Positions 8,906 through 17,202 of a DNA stretch of 38,465 nucleotides are shown here, piece after piece. Origin of the DNA: Chloroflexota bacterium (GTDB taxonomy: Bacteria; Chloroflexota; Limnocylindria; P2-11E); contig VGOU01000004.1 in NCBI GenBank assembly GCA_016875795.1, forward strand, positions 1-38,465. The letters run 5' to 3'. Numbering within the stretch: position 1 is the stretch's first letter; each line of letters opens with the position of its first letter. Made by a program: the position numbers and the translations under genes. The notes below the pieces were generated by a model. The model saw nothing but the letters and a program-made list of their open reading frames with translations, ran no database searches and was not told the origin of the DNA.

Positions 8906-10099
8906 GTGGGAGCGCAGCGCGGATTCGACGAGATCCAGGTCGGCGACCACGCCACGCTCGAACGCGTCATCACCGCCGCGGACGTGTCCGCGTTCGCCGA
9001 CCTCTCGGGGGACCGCAATCCCCTCCACGTCGACCCCGGGTACGCGCGCCTGACCGAATTCGGCCGTCCGGTCGTGCACGGCATGCTCTCGGCCTCGTTC
9101 ATCTCGACCCTGATCGGCATGCATCTGCCGGGTCCCGGTGCGCTCTGGACCAGTCAGACGCTCAACTTCAGGGCGCCGGCGTTCGTCGGAGACGCCGTCA
9201 CCGTGCGTGGGGAGGTCCGCCAGAAGGTCGTCGCCGCGCGACTCCTCCTCATCGACATCACGGTCACCACGGCGGCAGGGACCGTCATCGTGGACGGTCA
9301 GGCAACGGTGAAGGTGATCGATACAGTCAGGCGGACGGACATGGAGCAGGGGACCGGGAAGCGCACGATCGTGGTCACCGGCGGCGCCGGCGGTATCGGC
9401 GGCGCGATCTGCCGCGCCCTCGGCGCACAGGGCCACGATGTCGTGGTCAACTACCGCTCGAACGGCGATGCGGCGGCGAACGTCGCCGCCGAGGTCGCGG
9501 CCGCCGGCGGACGTGCCATCACGGTGGCCGGCGATGTGAGCGACCCGGGCGCCGCGTCGGAGCTGTTCGGGCGGGCGCGCGCCGACTTCGGCCGCGTCGA
9601 CGGGTTCGTCCACGCGGCCGGGCCGGGCAACGCACCGATGACGTTCGAGGCCCTCGCCTGGTCTGACGTTCGCGAGCAGGTCGAGGTCCACATCGGCGGC
9701 GCGTTCAACTGCGCCAAGGCCGCGCTGCCCTTCATGCTCGAAGCGGGCGGAGGCTCGATCGTCGTCATCGGCTCGATCTACGCGGACGGCGTGCCTCCTG
9801 CGCAGCAGCTTCGGTACGCGGTCGCGAAGGCGGGCCTCGCCGCGTTCGCGCGTTCGCTCGCCGTCGAGCTCGGGCCGAAGCGGATCAGGGTGAACGTCGT
9901 CTCCCCAGGAATGACGATGACCAGGATGATCGAAGCACTACCGGAAAAGGCGAAGATGCTTGCGAAAGCGCAGACCCCGCTCCGTCAGCTCGCCGATCCG
10001 CGCGACGTCGCGCAGGCCGTAGCGTTCCTCCTCGGCCCCTCAGCGGGTCACATCACGGGTGAGACGCTTCGCGTCTGCGGCGGCATCGCCATGATCTGA
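8906..10099 (+). CDS. Fusion: N-terminal MaoC-like (R)-hydratase + C-terminal FabG-like SDR
   Basis: N-term FADLSGDRNPLHVDPGYARLTEFGRPVVHGML (hot-dog hydratase motif), then IVVTGGAGGIGGAICRALGAQG...SIYADGVPPAQQLRYAVAKAGLAAFARSLAVELGPKRIRVNVVSPG in one uninterrupted frame. Confidence 0.92.
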   Translation: MGAQRGFDEIQVGDHATLERVITAADVSAFADLSGDRNPLHVDPGYARLTEFGRPVVHGMLSASFISTLIGMHLPGPGALWTSQTLNFRAPAFVGDAVTVRGEVRQKVVAARLLLIDITVTTAAGTVIVDGQATVKVIDTVRRTDMEQGTGKRTIVVTGGAGGIGGAICRALGAQGHDVVVNYRSNGDAAANVAAEVAAAGGRAITVAGDVSDPGAASELFGRARADFGRVDGFVHAAGPGNAPMTFEALAWSDVREQVEVHIGGAFNCAKAALPFMLEAGGGSIVVIGSIYADGVPPAQQLRYAVAKAGLAAFARSLAVELGPKRIRVNVVSPGMTMTRMIEALPEKAKMLAKAQTPLRQLADPRDVAQAVAFLLGPSAGHITGETLRVCGGIAMI

Positions 10100-10110
10100 G
10101 GCGGGCTCGT

Positions 10111-11040
10111 ATGAGCACGGCCGTGAGCGACCATCCGAACGTCGCCAGGATCATCGAGATCATCGGGAGACAGAACCCCCTGCAGAGGAAGCGGATCTCG
10201 GCCTTCGTCTCGACCCAGGGGTCCGAGTACTGGGAGTTCGCGGAATCGCTCAGCCGGACGCTCAACGAACGTCTTCTCCGGTCGGACGAGAGCGCACAGG
10301 AAGCGGCGCGCTCCTACAACAGGATGTGCATGGACTTCGTGAACGAGCAGATCCGCTTCAAGAAGACGGGCCGATACTCGCTCGACGACGCGGCGGTGGC
10401 GCATGACGAGGTGTACAGCCGCCCTGACGTGATGCGCTACTACATGATCGGTCTGCTCCTGTCATACATGTTCTGGCCGAACCACTACGCGATGCTCCGC
10501 TTCCTCGACGAGCACCTTCGTACCCGCGCGATCGCGAAGTACCTGGAGATCGCACCGGGCCACGGACTGTTCACCGCTCGCGCCGTGCGGAGATCGCCGC
10601 GGCTCCGCGGCATGCTCGTGGACATCAGCCCGACCGCTCTCGAGGTGTCGCGGAGCATCCTCGAGGCCTTCGAAGTCGACCTGAGCCGTCTGGACGTCGT
10701 GCGCGGGGACTTCCTCGAGGTCGACCTCGGCGAGACGGAGTTCGACTTCATCTCGATGGGTGAGGTCCTCGAGCACGTGAACGAGGCGGACGTCCTGCTC
10801 GCCCGCGCCGCGCGGCTGCTCACTCCGGATGGCGCGATCTTCATGACGACCTGCGCGAACTGCCCGGCCCTTGACCACGTCTACCACTTCCACAACGTGA
10901 GGGAGATAAGGGAGCTCATCGCGAAGGCTGGCCTCGCGATCGGGGCCGAGATGGCGTTGCCCTCCGAGCCGTTCCCCGAGGAGGTCTGGGAGCGCGAGCT
11001 CGTCACGATCAACTATTGCTGCATCCTCACGCCGGCATGA
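10111..11040 (+). CDS. Class I SAM-dependent methyltransferase
   Basis: AKYLEIAPGHGLFTARAV (motif I), GMLVDISPTALEVSRSIL, FDFISMGEVLEHVNEADVLLARAARLLTPDGAIFMTT. Confidence 0.85.
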   Translation: MSTAVSDHPNVARIIEIIGRQNPLQRKRISAFVSTQGSEYWEFAESLSRTLNERLLRSDESAQEAARSYNRMCMDFVNEQIRFKKTGRYSLDDAAVAHDEVYSRPDVMRYYMIGLLLSYMFWPNHYAMLRFLDEHLRTRAIAKYLEIAPGHGLFTARAVRRSPRLRGMLVDISPTALEVSRSILEAFEVDLSRLDVVRGDFLEVDLGETEFDFISMGEVLEHVNEADVLLARAARLLTPDGAIFMTTCANCPALDHVYHFHNVREIRELIAKAGLAIGAEMALPSEPFPEEVWERELVTINYCCILTPA

Positions 11041-12878
11041 GCCCTTCTGAGCCCGACACGCGCGATGCCGTCCGCGTCGCGCTCGACCGGGTCCGGACCG
11101 ACGGCACCTACACGGCGTACCTTGCCGCGCAGAACGCGCTCGCGGCCGACCCGAGCGGGGAGCCCGTCCGGATCGCCGTGCTGCGCAACTTCACGGTGGA
11201 GCCGATCCTCCCGGTCCTGGAGGTGGAGCTCGCGCTCAGCGGCCTGAAGGCGAGCATGTACGTCGGCGACTTCGACGCCGTCGCCGCCGACGCGCTCGAC
11301 CCGGACGGCGGCCTCGCCCGTTCATCACCTGATGTCGTGATCCTCGCCCTGTGGCTGGAAGGCCTCGCTCCCCGCCTGGTCGGCCGCTTCCCGTCTCTCA
11401 CGGATGACGAGGTGGCGGCAGAGACCCAGCGCGTCGTCGGATACGTGCGCGACATGCTCGTCGGAGTGCGCCGGTCGACGAACGCGCCGATCATCGTGAA
11501 CAACTTCCCGCTGCTCGGTCGGCCGGCCCTGGGGATCCTCGACGCGCAGGGCGAGGCCTCGCAGCATGGTTCGATCCTCGCCATCGGACGCGGCCTGCTC
11601 GGCGTTGCCCGAGACATGCCGGATGTCTTCATCGCCGACCATCTCTCCGTCTTCGCGAACGTCGGCAGCAGCGACGGGTTCGATCGGAAGAAGTGGCTAC
11701 ACCGGCGCAGCCCGGTCGGTACGGTCGCGCTCGCACCGCTCGGGCGGGAGTACGCCCGGATCATCCGGGCGCTGCGCGGACGTGTTCGCAAGTGCGTGGT
11801 CGTCGACTGCGACGACACGCTCTGGGGCGGCGTCGTCGGCGAGGATGGACCCCACGGGCTCGCGCTCGGCGAGGGCCCCGGAGCGGCGTACACCGCGCTG
11901 CAGCGCGAGCTGCTGAATCTGCACGACCGCGGCGTTCTCCTCGCCGTCTGCACGAAGAACAACGAGGCCGACGTCCTCGAAGTCCTCGACGGTCATCCCG
12001 AGATGCTCGTCAGGCGCTCGCACCTTGCGGCGTACCGGATCAACTGGGACGACAAGGCCTCGAACCTGCGTGCCATCGCGTCGGAGCTGAACATCGGTCT
12101 CGACAGCATGGTGTTCGTCGACGACTCCGCGTTCGAGTGTGGGCTCGTGCGCGAGAGCCTGCCCGAGGTAGCGGTCATACATCTCGACCCCGCAAAGGGA
12201 GACCTCGCGACCCAGCTGACCGACCCAGGATGGTTCGATGCGCTCATCACTTCGAGCGAGGACGCGCTGCGGACGGCCCACTTCAGGGCGGAGGCGACGC
12301 GGCGCGACATCCAGAGCGCGGCGTCTTCGCTCGACGAGTACCTGGAGCACCTCGGGATGGTCGCGGAGATCGAGCCGGCATCCGACGCCACGATCCCCCG
12401 GATCGCCCAGCTCACACAGAAGACGAACCAGTTCAACCTCACGACCCGCAGGTACACTGAGGCGGATATCCGACGCTACGCGGAGTCGCCGTCTGCCGAA
12501 GTCCTTTCGATGCGCCTTCGCGACAAGGTCGCGGACCTCGGGATCATCGCGGTCGCGATCGTGCGTTATGCAGGGGAGATGGCCGAGATAGATTCGTTCC
12601 TGATGAGCTGCCGCGCGCTCGGCCGTGGCGCAGAACGTGTCCTGTTCGACGAGGTGTGCCGTCGCGCGCGTGAGCGCGGATGCACGCGGATCGGCGGCGT
12701 GTACCTGCGCACGCCCAAGAACGAGCAGGTGGCCGGGTTCTACCCATCGGTCGGCCTCGGCGCTGAGCCGGCGGACGGACCCGGTGTCCGCTTCGCGGCC
12801 GAGATCGCCGGGGTGCGGGCGGCACCGTCGCACATCAACGTCGTACGCGGGCGGCACGCCGAAGTGGTCTCGTCATGA
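11037..12878 (+). CDS. HAD-IIIC / FkbH-like protein (glyceryl-ACP-forming family) with C-terminal GNAT-like region
   Basis: KCVVVDCDDTLWGGVVGEDG (DxDxT), LAVCTKNNEADVLEVL, MVFVDDSAFECGLVRESLPEV, TQKTNQFNLTTRRYTEADI, then a GNAT-like C-terminus; ATGA overlap with the methyltransferase stop. Confidence 0.92.
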   Translation: MSPSEPDTRDAVRVALDRVRTDGTYTAYLAAQNALAADPSGEPVRIAVLRNFTVEPILPVLEVELALSGLKASMYVGDFDAVAADALDPDGGLARSSPDVVILALWLEGLAPRLVGRFPSLTDDEVAAETQRVVGYVRDMLVGVRRSTNAPIIVNNFPLLGRPALGILDAQGEASQHGSILAIGRGLLGVARDMPDVFIADHLSVFANVGSSDGFDRKKWLHRRSPVGTVALAPLGREYARIIRALRGRVRKCVVVDCDDTLWGGVVGEDGPHGLALGEGPGAAYTALQRELLNLHDRGVLLAVCTKNNEADVLEVLDGHPEMLVRRSHLAAYRINWDDKASNLRAIASELNIGLDSMVFVDDSAFECGLVRESLPEVAVIHLDPAKGDLATQLTDPGWFDALITSSEDALRTAHFRAEATRRDIQSAASSLDEYLEHLGMVAEIEPASDATIPRIAQLTQKTNQFNLTTRRYTEADIRRYAESPSAEVLSMRLRDKVADLGIIAVAIVRYAGEMAEIDSFLMSCRALGRGAERVLFDEVCRRARERGCTRIGGVYLRTPKNEQVAGFYPSVGLGAEPADGPGVRFAAEIAGVRAAPSHINVVRGRHAEVVSS

Positions 12879-13120
12879 GAGCTGCGGAGACGCAGCTGAA
12901 GGAGGTGCTTTCCGACGTGTTCGGGGTCGAGCCGTCGGCGATCGACGACGAGGCCTCTGTTGACACGATCGAGAAGTGGGACTCGCTGAACCACCTCAAG
13001 CTCGTCCTTGCCCTCGAAGAGCGATTCGGGGTCAGCCTGAACGAGGAGCAGATCACCGAGATGCTCAACTACCCCCTGGTGAAGGCGGTGCTCGAGGAGC
13101 ACGGGGTCGAGTTCAGCTAG
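12875..13120 (+). CDS. Acyl carrier protein
   Basis: 81 aa, IEKWDSLNHLKLVLALEERFGVSL: classic phosphopantetheine Ser motif and ACP length; ATGA coupling to FkbH-like gene. Confidence 0.93.
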   Translation: MRAAETQLKEVLSDVFGVEPSAIDDEASVDTIEKWDSLNHLKLVLALEERFGVSLNEEQITEMLNYPLVKAVLEEHGVEFS

Positions 13121-13126
13121 CCGGCG

Positions 13127-14488
13127 ATGACCGCCGTCGGAACGTACCTCGAGCGGTTGCAGGCGGGTGGCCCCGCGCCCGCGGTCCACGAAGCCGGGGT
13201 CGAGCACAGTTACCACCAGCTGATGGAGCGCGCCGACCAGTGGTCCGGCGTGCTCGAGGGCCACGGGATCGGCGGCGGATCGGTCTGCGCGTTCGTCGGG
13301 GATCACTCCCTCGACACGATCGCGCTCCTCCTCGCGCTCATTCGGCGGCGCGCCGTCGCGGTCCCGTTCACGCCGGCGTCCCGCGGCGAGATGGCGAGAT
13401 GCCTCGGCATCGCCGGGGCCCGATCGCTCGTCGAGCCCGACGGGTCCGGTCGTTGGCGCGTCAGGCCCACGGATGTCACCTCGACGAATCCGCTCATCGA
13501 CTCGTTCCGCGCGGCGGACGAGCCCGGTCTCGTCGTGTTCACGTCGGGCTCGACGGGAGAACCGAAGGGCATCCTGCACAGCTTCGAACGGGTCCTCCGG
13601 AAGTTCGTCGCGGCGCGCGAGGCGCATCGCACCGTGCTGTTCCTTCTGCTCGATCATTTCGGCGGCCTGAACACGCTCCTCGGCGTCTTCGCGAGCCTGG
13701 GTGTGGGGATCTGCCTGCGCGATCGTTCGCCGGCCGCGGTGTGCGACGCCATCGAGGTGGGGCGTGCCACGCTGCTGCCCACCACCCCGACGTTCCTCAA
13801 CCTGCTCATCACGTCGGGTGCCTATCGCGGGCGTGATCTCTCCTCGATCCGCCTGATCACGTATGGCACAGAGGTCATGCCTGAGGCGACGCTCGTGCGC
13901 GCGCGGGAGATCTTCCCGGCCGCGGAGCTGAAGCAGACGTACGGGCTGTCCGAGCTCGGCGTGCTCCGGTCGAAGTCGGAGGCGAGCGGTTCGACGTTCG
14001 TCCGGCTCGGCGGGCCCGGATTCGAAGTGAAGGTCGTCGACGGGACGCTCTGGGTCCGTTCCGAGGCGAACATGATCGGCTACCTGAACGCGCCGAGCCC
14101 GTTCGACGGCGAAGGCTGGCTGTGCACCGGCGACAGGGTCGAGCAGAAGGGTGAGCTCGTGCGCATCCTCGGCCGCGAGAGCGACGTCATCAACGTCGGA
14201 GGGCAGAAGGTGTTCCCGGCCGAGATCGAGAACGTCCTTCGCGAGGCCGCCCATGTGAGCGATGCCACGGTCCGCGCGGCGGCCCATCCGCTGCTCGGCT
14301 CGGTCGTACACGCGACGGTGACGCTCGAGCGTCCCGAGGATCCGGTCGCGCTCCGCGAGCGTCTGCGGCGCCACTGCGCGGCCCGGCTCGCGCGATACAA
14401 GGTCCCGGTGCGCATCGATGTCGCGGACGAGCTCCCAGTCAGTGAGCGATACAAGAAGATCCGCGACGCGCTCGCCGACCGGCCGTGA
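13127..14488 (+). CDS. AMP-dependent synthetase/ligase (acyl-ACP or acyl-CoA ligase-like)
   Basis: LVVFTSGSTGEPKGILHS (P-loop-like A3), LKQTYGLSELG, GWLCTGDRVEQKGELVRILGRESDVINVGGQKVFPAEIE; immediately downstream of the ACP. Confidence 0.9.
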   Translation: MTAVGTYLERLQAGGPAPAVHEAGVEHSYHQLMERADQWSGVLEGHGIGGGSVCAFVGDHSLDTIALLLALIRRRAVAVPFTPASRGEMARCLGIAGARSLVEPDGSGRWRVRPTDVTSTNPLIDSFRAADEPGLVVFTSGSTGEPKGILHSFERVLRKFVAAREAHRTVLFLLLDHFGGLNTLLGVFASLGVGICLRDRSPAAVCDAIEVGRATLLPTTPTFLNLLITSGAYRGRDLSSIRLITYGTEVMPEATLVRAREIFPAAELKQTYGLSELGVLRSKSEASGSTFVRLGGPGFEVKVVDGTLWVRSEANMIGYLNAPSPFDGEGWLCTGDRVEQKGELVRILGRESDVINVGGQKVFPAEIENVLREAAHVSDATVRAAAHPLLGSVVHATVTLERPEDPVALRERLRRHCAARLARYKVPVRIDVADELPVSERYKKIRDALADRP

Positions 14489-15036
14489 GCCCGGACGACC
14501 CCGTTCTCCGGTTCGCGCGTCTGCGAGAGGAGGATCTCGAGACCGTCCTGCGCTGGCGCACGCGCCCCGACATCGCGGCCACGATGATCACGGACATCGA
14601 GCCGGACATGGTCGAGCAGCGGCGATGGTTCGCGCGCATCTCACTGGATCCGACCGTTCGCTACTGGCTCATCCGCTGGAGCGGGCGGCCAGTCGGCGTC
14701 GTCAACCTGGCCGCGATCGACGAAGGTCATCGGCGCTGCAGCGCGGGCTACTACGTCGGAGAGCGGGACCTGATCCAGCTCGGGGCGCTCATCCCGCCGT
14801 ACGTGTACAATCACGTCTTCCGGGATCTCAGGATGAACAAGATCTATGGCGAGGTGATGGCCACGAACGCCGCCGCGCTCCGGATGCACGCCCTGCATGG
14901 TTACCGGCAGGTCGGGACGCTCCGCCAGCACGTGATGAAGCGGGGCCAGTTCGTGGACATGATCCTCATCGAGCTCCTCGCGGAGGACTGGCTCGCGCAG
15001 GAGCGATTCGCGCGGTACGTCGCCGTGTTCGAGTGA
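14485..15036 (+). CDS. pseH: GNAT N-acetyltransferase, PseH-like (UDP-4-amino-sugar N-acetyltransferase)
   Basis: LREEDLETVLRWRTRPDIAATMITD...YYVGERD...RMNKIYGEVMATNAAALRMHALHGYRQVGTLRQHVMKRGQFVDMILIELL pattern; adjacent to pseG and pseI. Confidence 0.75.
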   Translation: MSPDDPVLRFARLREEDLETVLRWRTRPDIAATMITDIEPDMVEQRRWFARISLDPTVRYWLIRWSGRPVGVVNLAAIDEGHRRCSAGYYVGERDLIQLGALIPPYVYNHVFRDLRMNKIYGEVMATNAAALRMHALHGYRQVGTLRQHVMKRGQFVDMILIELLAEDWLAQERFARYVAVFE

Positions 15037-15046
15037 TCCACGCACG

Positions 15047-16078
15047 TCAGGCGTCGGCGAAGACGTCGAGGAGCGCCTCCCCGGATCGGCGCGGATCGAC
15101 GACAGCACCGGCGGCCTGAGCGAGCGCAGCGAGGCGGGCGCCGTCCCCGAGGAACGCCTCGATGCGGCTCGCATCGGCCCGGCCGATCCGGTCGCCCGGC
15201 CCGAGATACGCGCAGAGGCCGTCGCGATCGATAGCGGCAAGGAAGGCGGCCTGCGCCTCAGTCAGCGAGATCCCGAGGAAGGGGACCCGCATCCACATGA
15301 GCTCCCAGACGGTCGAGCCGCCGGCCGAGATCGCCGCATCAGCCGCGTCCATTTCCGCGGCCATGTCGTCAACGCTGCGCGCGAGGTCGAAGCGTCCCGG
15401 CTGCTCGCGCCCGAGCGCCCTGATGGCCTCGGGGACCTCGGTCAGGGGTCCGGCGATCACCCGGAAGCGCACCGAGCGAAGTCCGATCGCGTCCAGGACG
15501 GGCGCCAGCCGGGCGAGCGCATCGCGGGCGGCCGTCGCGCCGCCGCCGAGCGACACGAGGACCCGCCGTGGCGCTCCGGCGCGATCCACTCGCGGCGTCG
15601 CCCGGCGGAACTCCCGACGGAGCATGAGATACCGCGTGCCGAGACACCGCACCGTATGCGACGCCGTGGAGTACCGTGTGAGTTCGGCGCGATGATTCTG
15701 ATCGAGCAGTACATCACCGACGAAGTGGTGGACCGGACCGTCAGCCACGGACATCACCTTCGCTCCAGCGGCGCGCGCCGCGGCCTGGTAGTCCGTCGCG
15801 AACGCCGTTCCGTCGAGCACGATCCAGGCGGCACCGATCCGCTCGGCGATCGCGGTGAGGCCGCGCGCATCGTCGATCGAGCCCGTGACCATCGCGCGCG
15901 GGAGCTCGTGGATCTCCAGCTCGCGCACGAACGAGGGCAGCGTGGCCGGATCCGTCTGGGTCGCGAGATGCACCTGACGGCCATGATCCCGAAGAAGCTG
16001 ACCCAGAGCGGTCATGCGGCTTACGTGCCCCGAGCCGATCCGAGGCCCGGCGTCGGCGCGGATCAGGATCGGACGCAT
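15047..16078 (-). CDS. pseG: UDP-2,4-diacetamido-2,4,6-trideoxy-beta-L-altropyranose hydrolase, PseG-like
   Basis: ILIRADAGPRIGSGHVSRMTALGQLL (PseG GxGHxxR), WIVLDGTAFATDYQ, VLVSLGGGATAARDALARL, AISAGGSTVWELMWMRVPFLGISL. Lone minus-strand gene in the Pse block. Confidence 0.87.
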   Translation of the reverse strand: MRPILIRADAGPRIGSGHVSRMTALGQLLRDHGRQVHLATQTDPATLPSFVRELEIHELPRAMVTGSIDDARGLTAIAERIGAAWIVLDGTAFATDYQAAARAAGAKVMSVADGPVHHFVGDVLLDQNHRAELTRYSTASHTVRCLGTRYLMLRREFRRATPRVDRAGAPRRVLVSLGGGATAARDALARLAPVLDAIGLRSVRFRVIAGPLTEVPEAIRALGREQPGRFDLARSVDDMAAEMDAADAAISAGGSTVWELMWMRVPFLGISLTEAQAAFLAAIDRDGLCAYLGPGDRIGRADASRIEAFLGDGARLAALAQAAGAVVDPRRSGEALLDVFADA

Positions 16079-16107
16079 CGGTCCTCCTCCCGGAAGGGGG
16101 TCCGCTC
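16079..16107. promoter_or_regulatory. 29-bp divergent intergenic segment carrying two back-to-back Shine-Dalgarno sequences (pseG on minus, pseI on plus)
   Basis: Minus reading: GGGAGGAGG-ACCG-ATG; plus reading: GGAAGGGGG-TCCGCTC-ATG. Both are strong purine-rich SDs next to start codons. Confidence 0.65.
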
Positions 16108-17202
16108 ATGACACCGCGCCCGATCTTCGTGCATGGTCACACCATCGGAGGGGACGCGGCGCCGTTCGTCATCGCGGAGATGTCGGCCAATCACAACGGA
16201 TCCCTCGAGCGCGCGCTCGCCATCGTCGATGCCGCGGCGGACGCGGGCGCCCATGCGGTGAAGATCCAGACATACACCGCCGACACGATGACGCTCGACA
16301 TCGACGCCGGTGAGTTCGCCATCACGGATCCCGGCAGCCTCTGGCGTGGCCGGACGCTGTACGACCTGTACCGCGAGGCGGCAACGCCGTACGAGTGGCA
16401 CCGGGAGATCTTCGATCGATGCCGCTCGCGGGGGCTCGTCGGCTTCAGCTCGCCGTTCGACCCGACGGCCGTGGACTTCCTCGAGTCGCTCGGCGTCGGC
16501 ATGTACAAGATCGCGTCCGCCGAGGTCGTGGACATCCCTCTCATCCGCCGCGTGGCCTCGACCGGCAAGCCTATGGTGATGTCGACGGGAATGACGGACC
16601 TGGCCGAGCTTTCGGAGGCGATCGACGCCGCACGCGGCCAGGGATGCCAGGACATCCTCGTGCTGAAGTGCACGAGCGCGTATCCGGCGCCCGTCGAGGC
16701 GTCGAACGTATTGACCATCCCCGAGATCCGGCGCAGGTTCGACGTGCACGTCGGGTTCTCCGACCACACGCTGGGGCTCGGCGCCGCGGTCGCGGCCGTG
16801 GCGCTCGGGGCCGTGGCGATCGAGAAGCACTTCACGCTCTCCAGGGAAGATGGTGGTGTCGATGCCGCATTCTCCGCAACGCCGGATGAACTCGCACGGC
16901 TCGTTCGTGAGACGGCCACGGCGCGGCGCGCGCTGGGCGGCGTCCAGCTAGCGCCGAGCGCCGACGAGATCGCCTCGCGCCGCTATCGCCGCTCCCTTTA
17001 CATCGTCGAGGACATGAAGGCGGGCGACGTGTTCACGGCGGCGAATGTGCGTGCCATCCGGCCCGGCCTGGGGCTCGCGCCGAAGCACATCGACGCATTC
17101 ATCGGGAGGGCGATCTCGCGTGACGCGCCGCGGGGGACCGCCCTGACGTGGGAGCATCTGGCGGACGCACGCCCCCGGCTTGCGCCTCGATCGAGCGGAT
17201 GA
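16108..17202 (+). CDS. pseI: Pseudaminic acid synthase, PseI-like (NeuB family with C-terminal SAF domain)
   Basis: FVIAEMSANHNGSLERALAIVDAAADAGAHAVKIQTYTADTMT, GFSSPFDPTAVDFLESLGVGMYKIASAE, GFSDHTLGLGAAVAAVALGAVAIEKHFTLSR, SAF-like SLYIVEDMKAGDVFTAANVRAIRPGLGL. Confidence 0.94.
   Translation: MTPRPIFVHGHTIGGDAAPFVIAEMSANHNGSLERALAIVDAAADAGAHAVKIQTYTADTMTLDIDAGEFAITDPGSLWRGRTLYDLYREAATPYEWHREIFDRCRSRGLVGFSSPFDPTAVDFLESLGVGMYKIASAEVVDIPLIRRVASTGKPMVMSTGMTDLAELSEAIDAARGQGCQDILVLKCTSAYPAPVEASNVLTIPEIRRRFDVHVGFSDHTLGLGAAVAAVALGAVAIEKHFTLSREDGGVDAAFSATPDELARLVRETATARRALGGVQLAPSADEIASRRYRRSLYIVEDMKAGDVFTAANVRAIRPGLGLAPKHIDAFIGRAISRDAPRGTALTWEHLADARPRLAPRSSG

Noticed and set aside
12740-14374. 544-aa minus-strand ORF (and 1649-3220, 11697-12857 minus ORFs)
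   Set aside because: Antisense to FkbH/ACP/ligase and PseC genes; no recognisable motifs, charged low-complexity translations.
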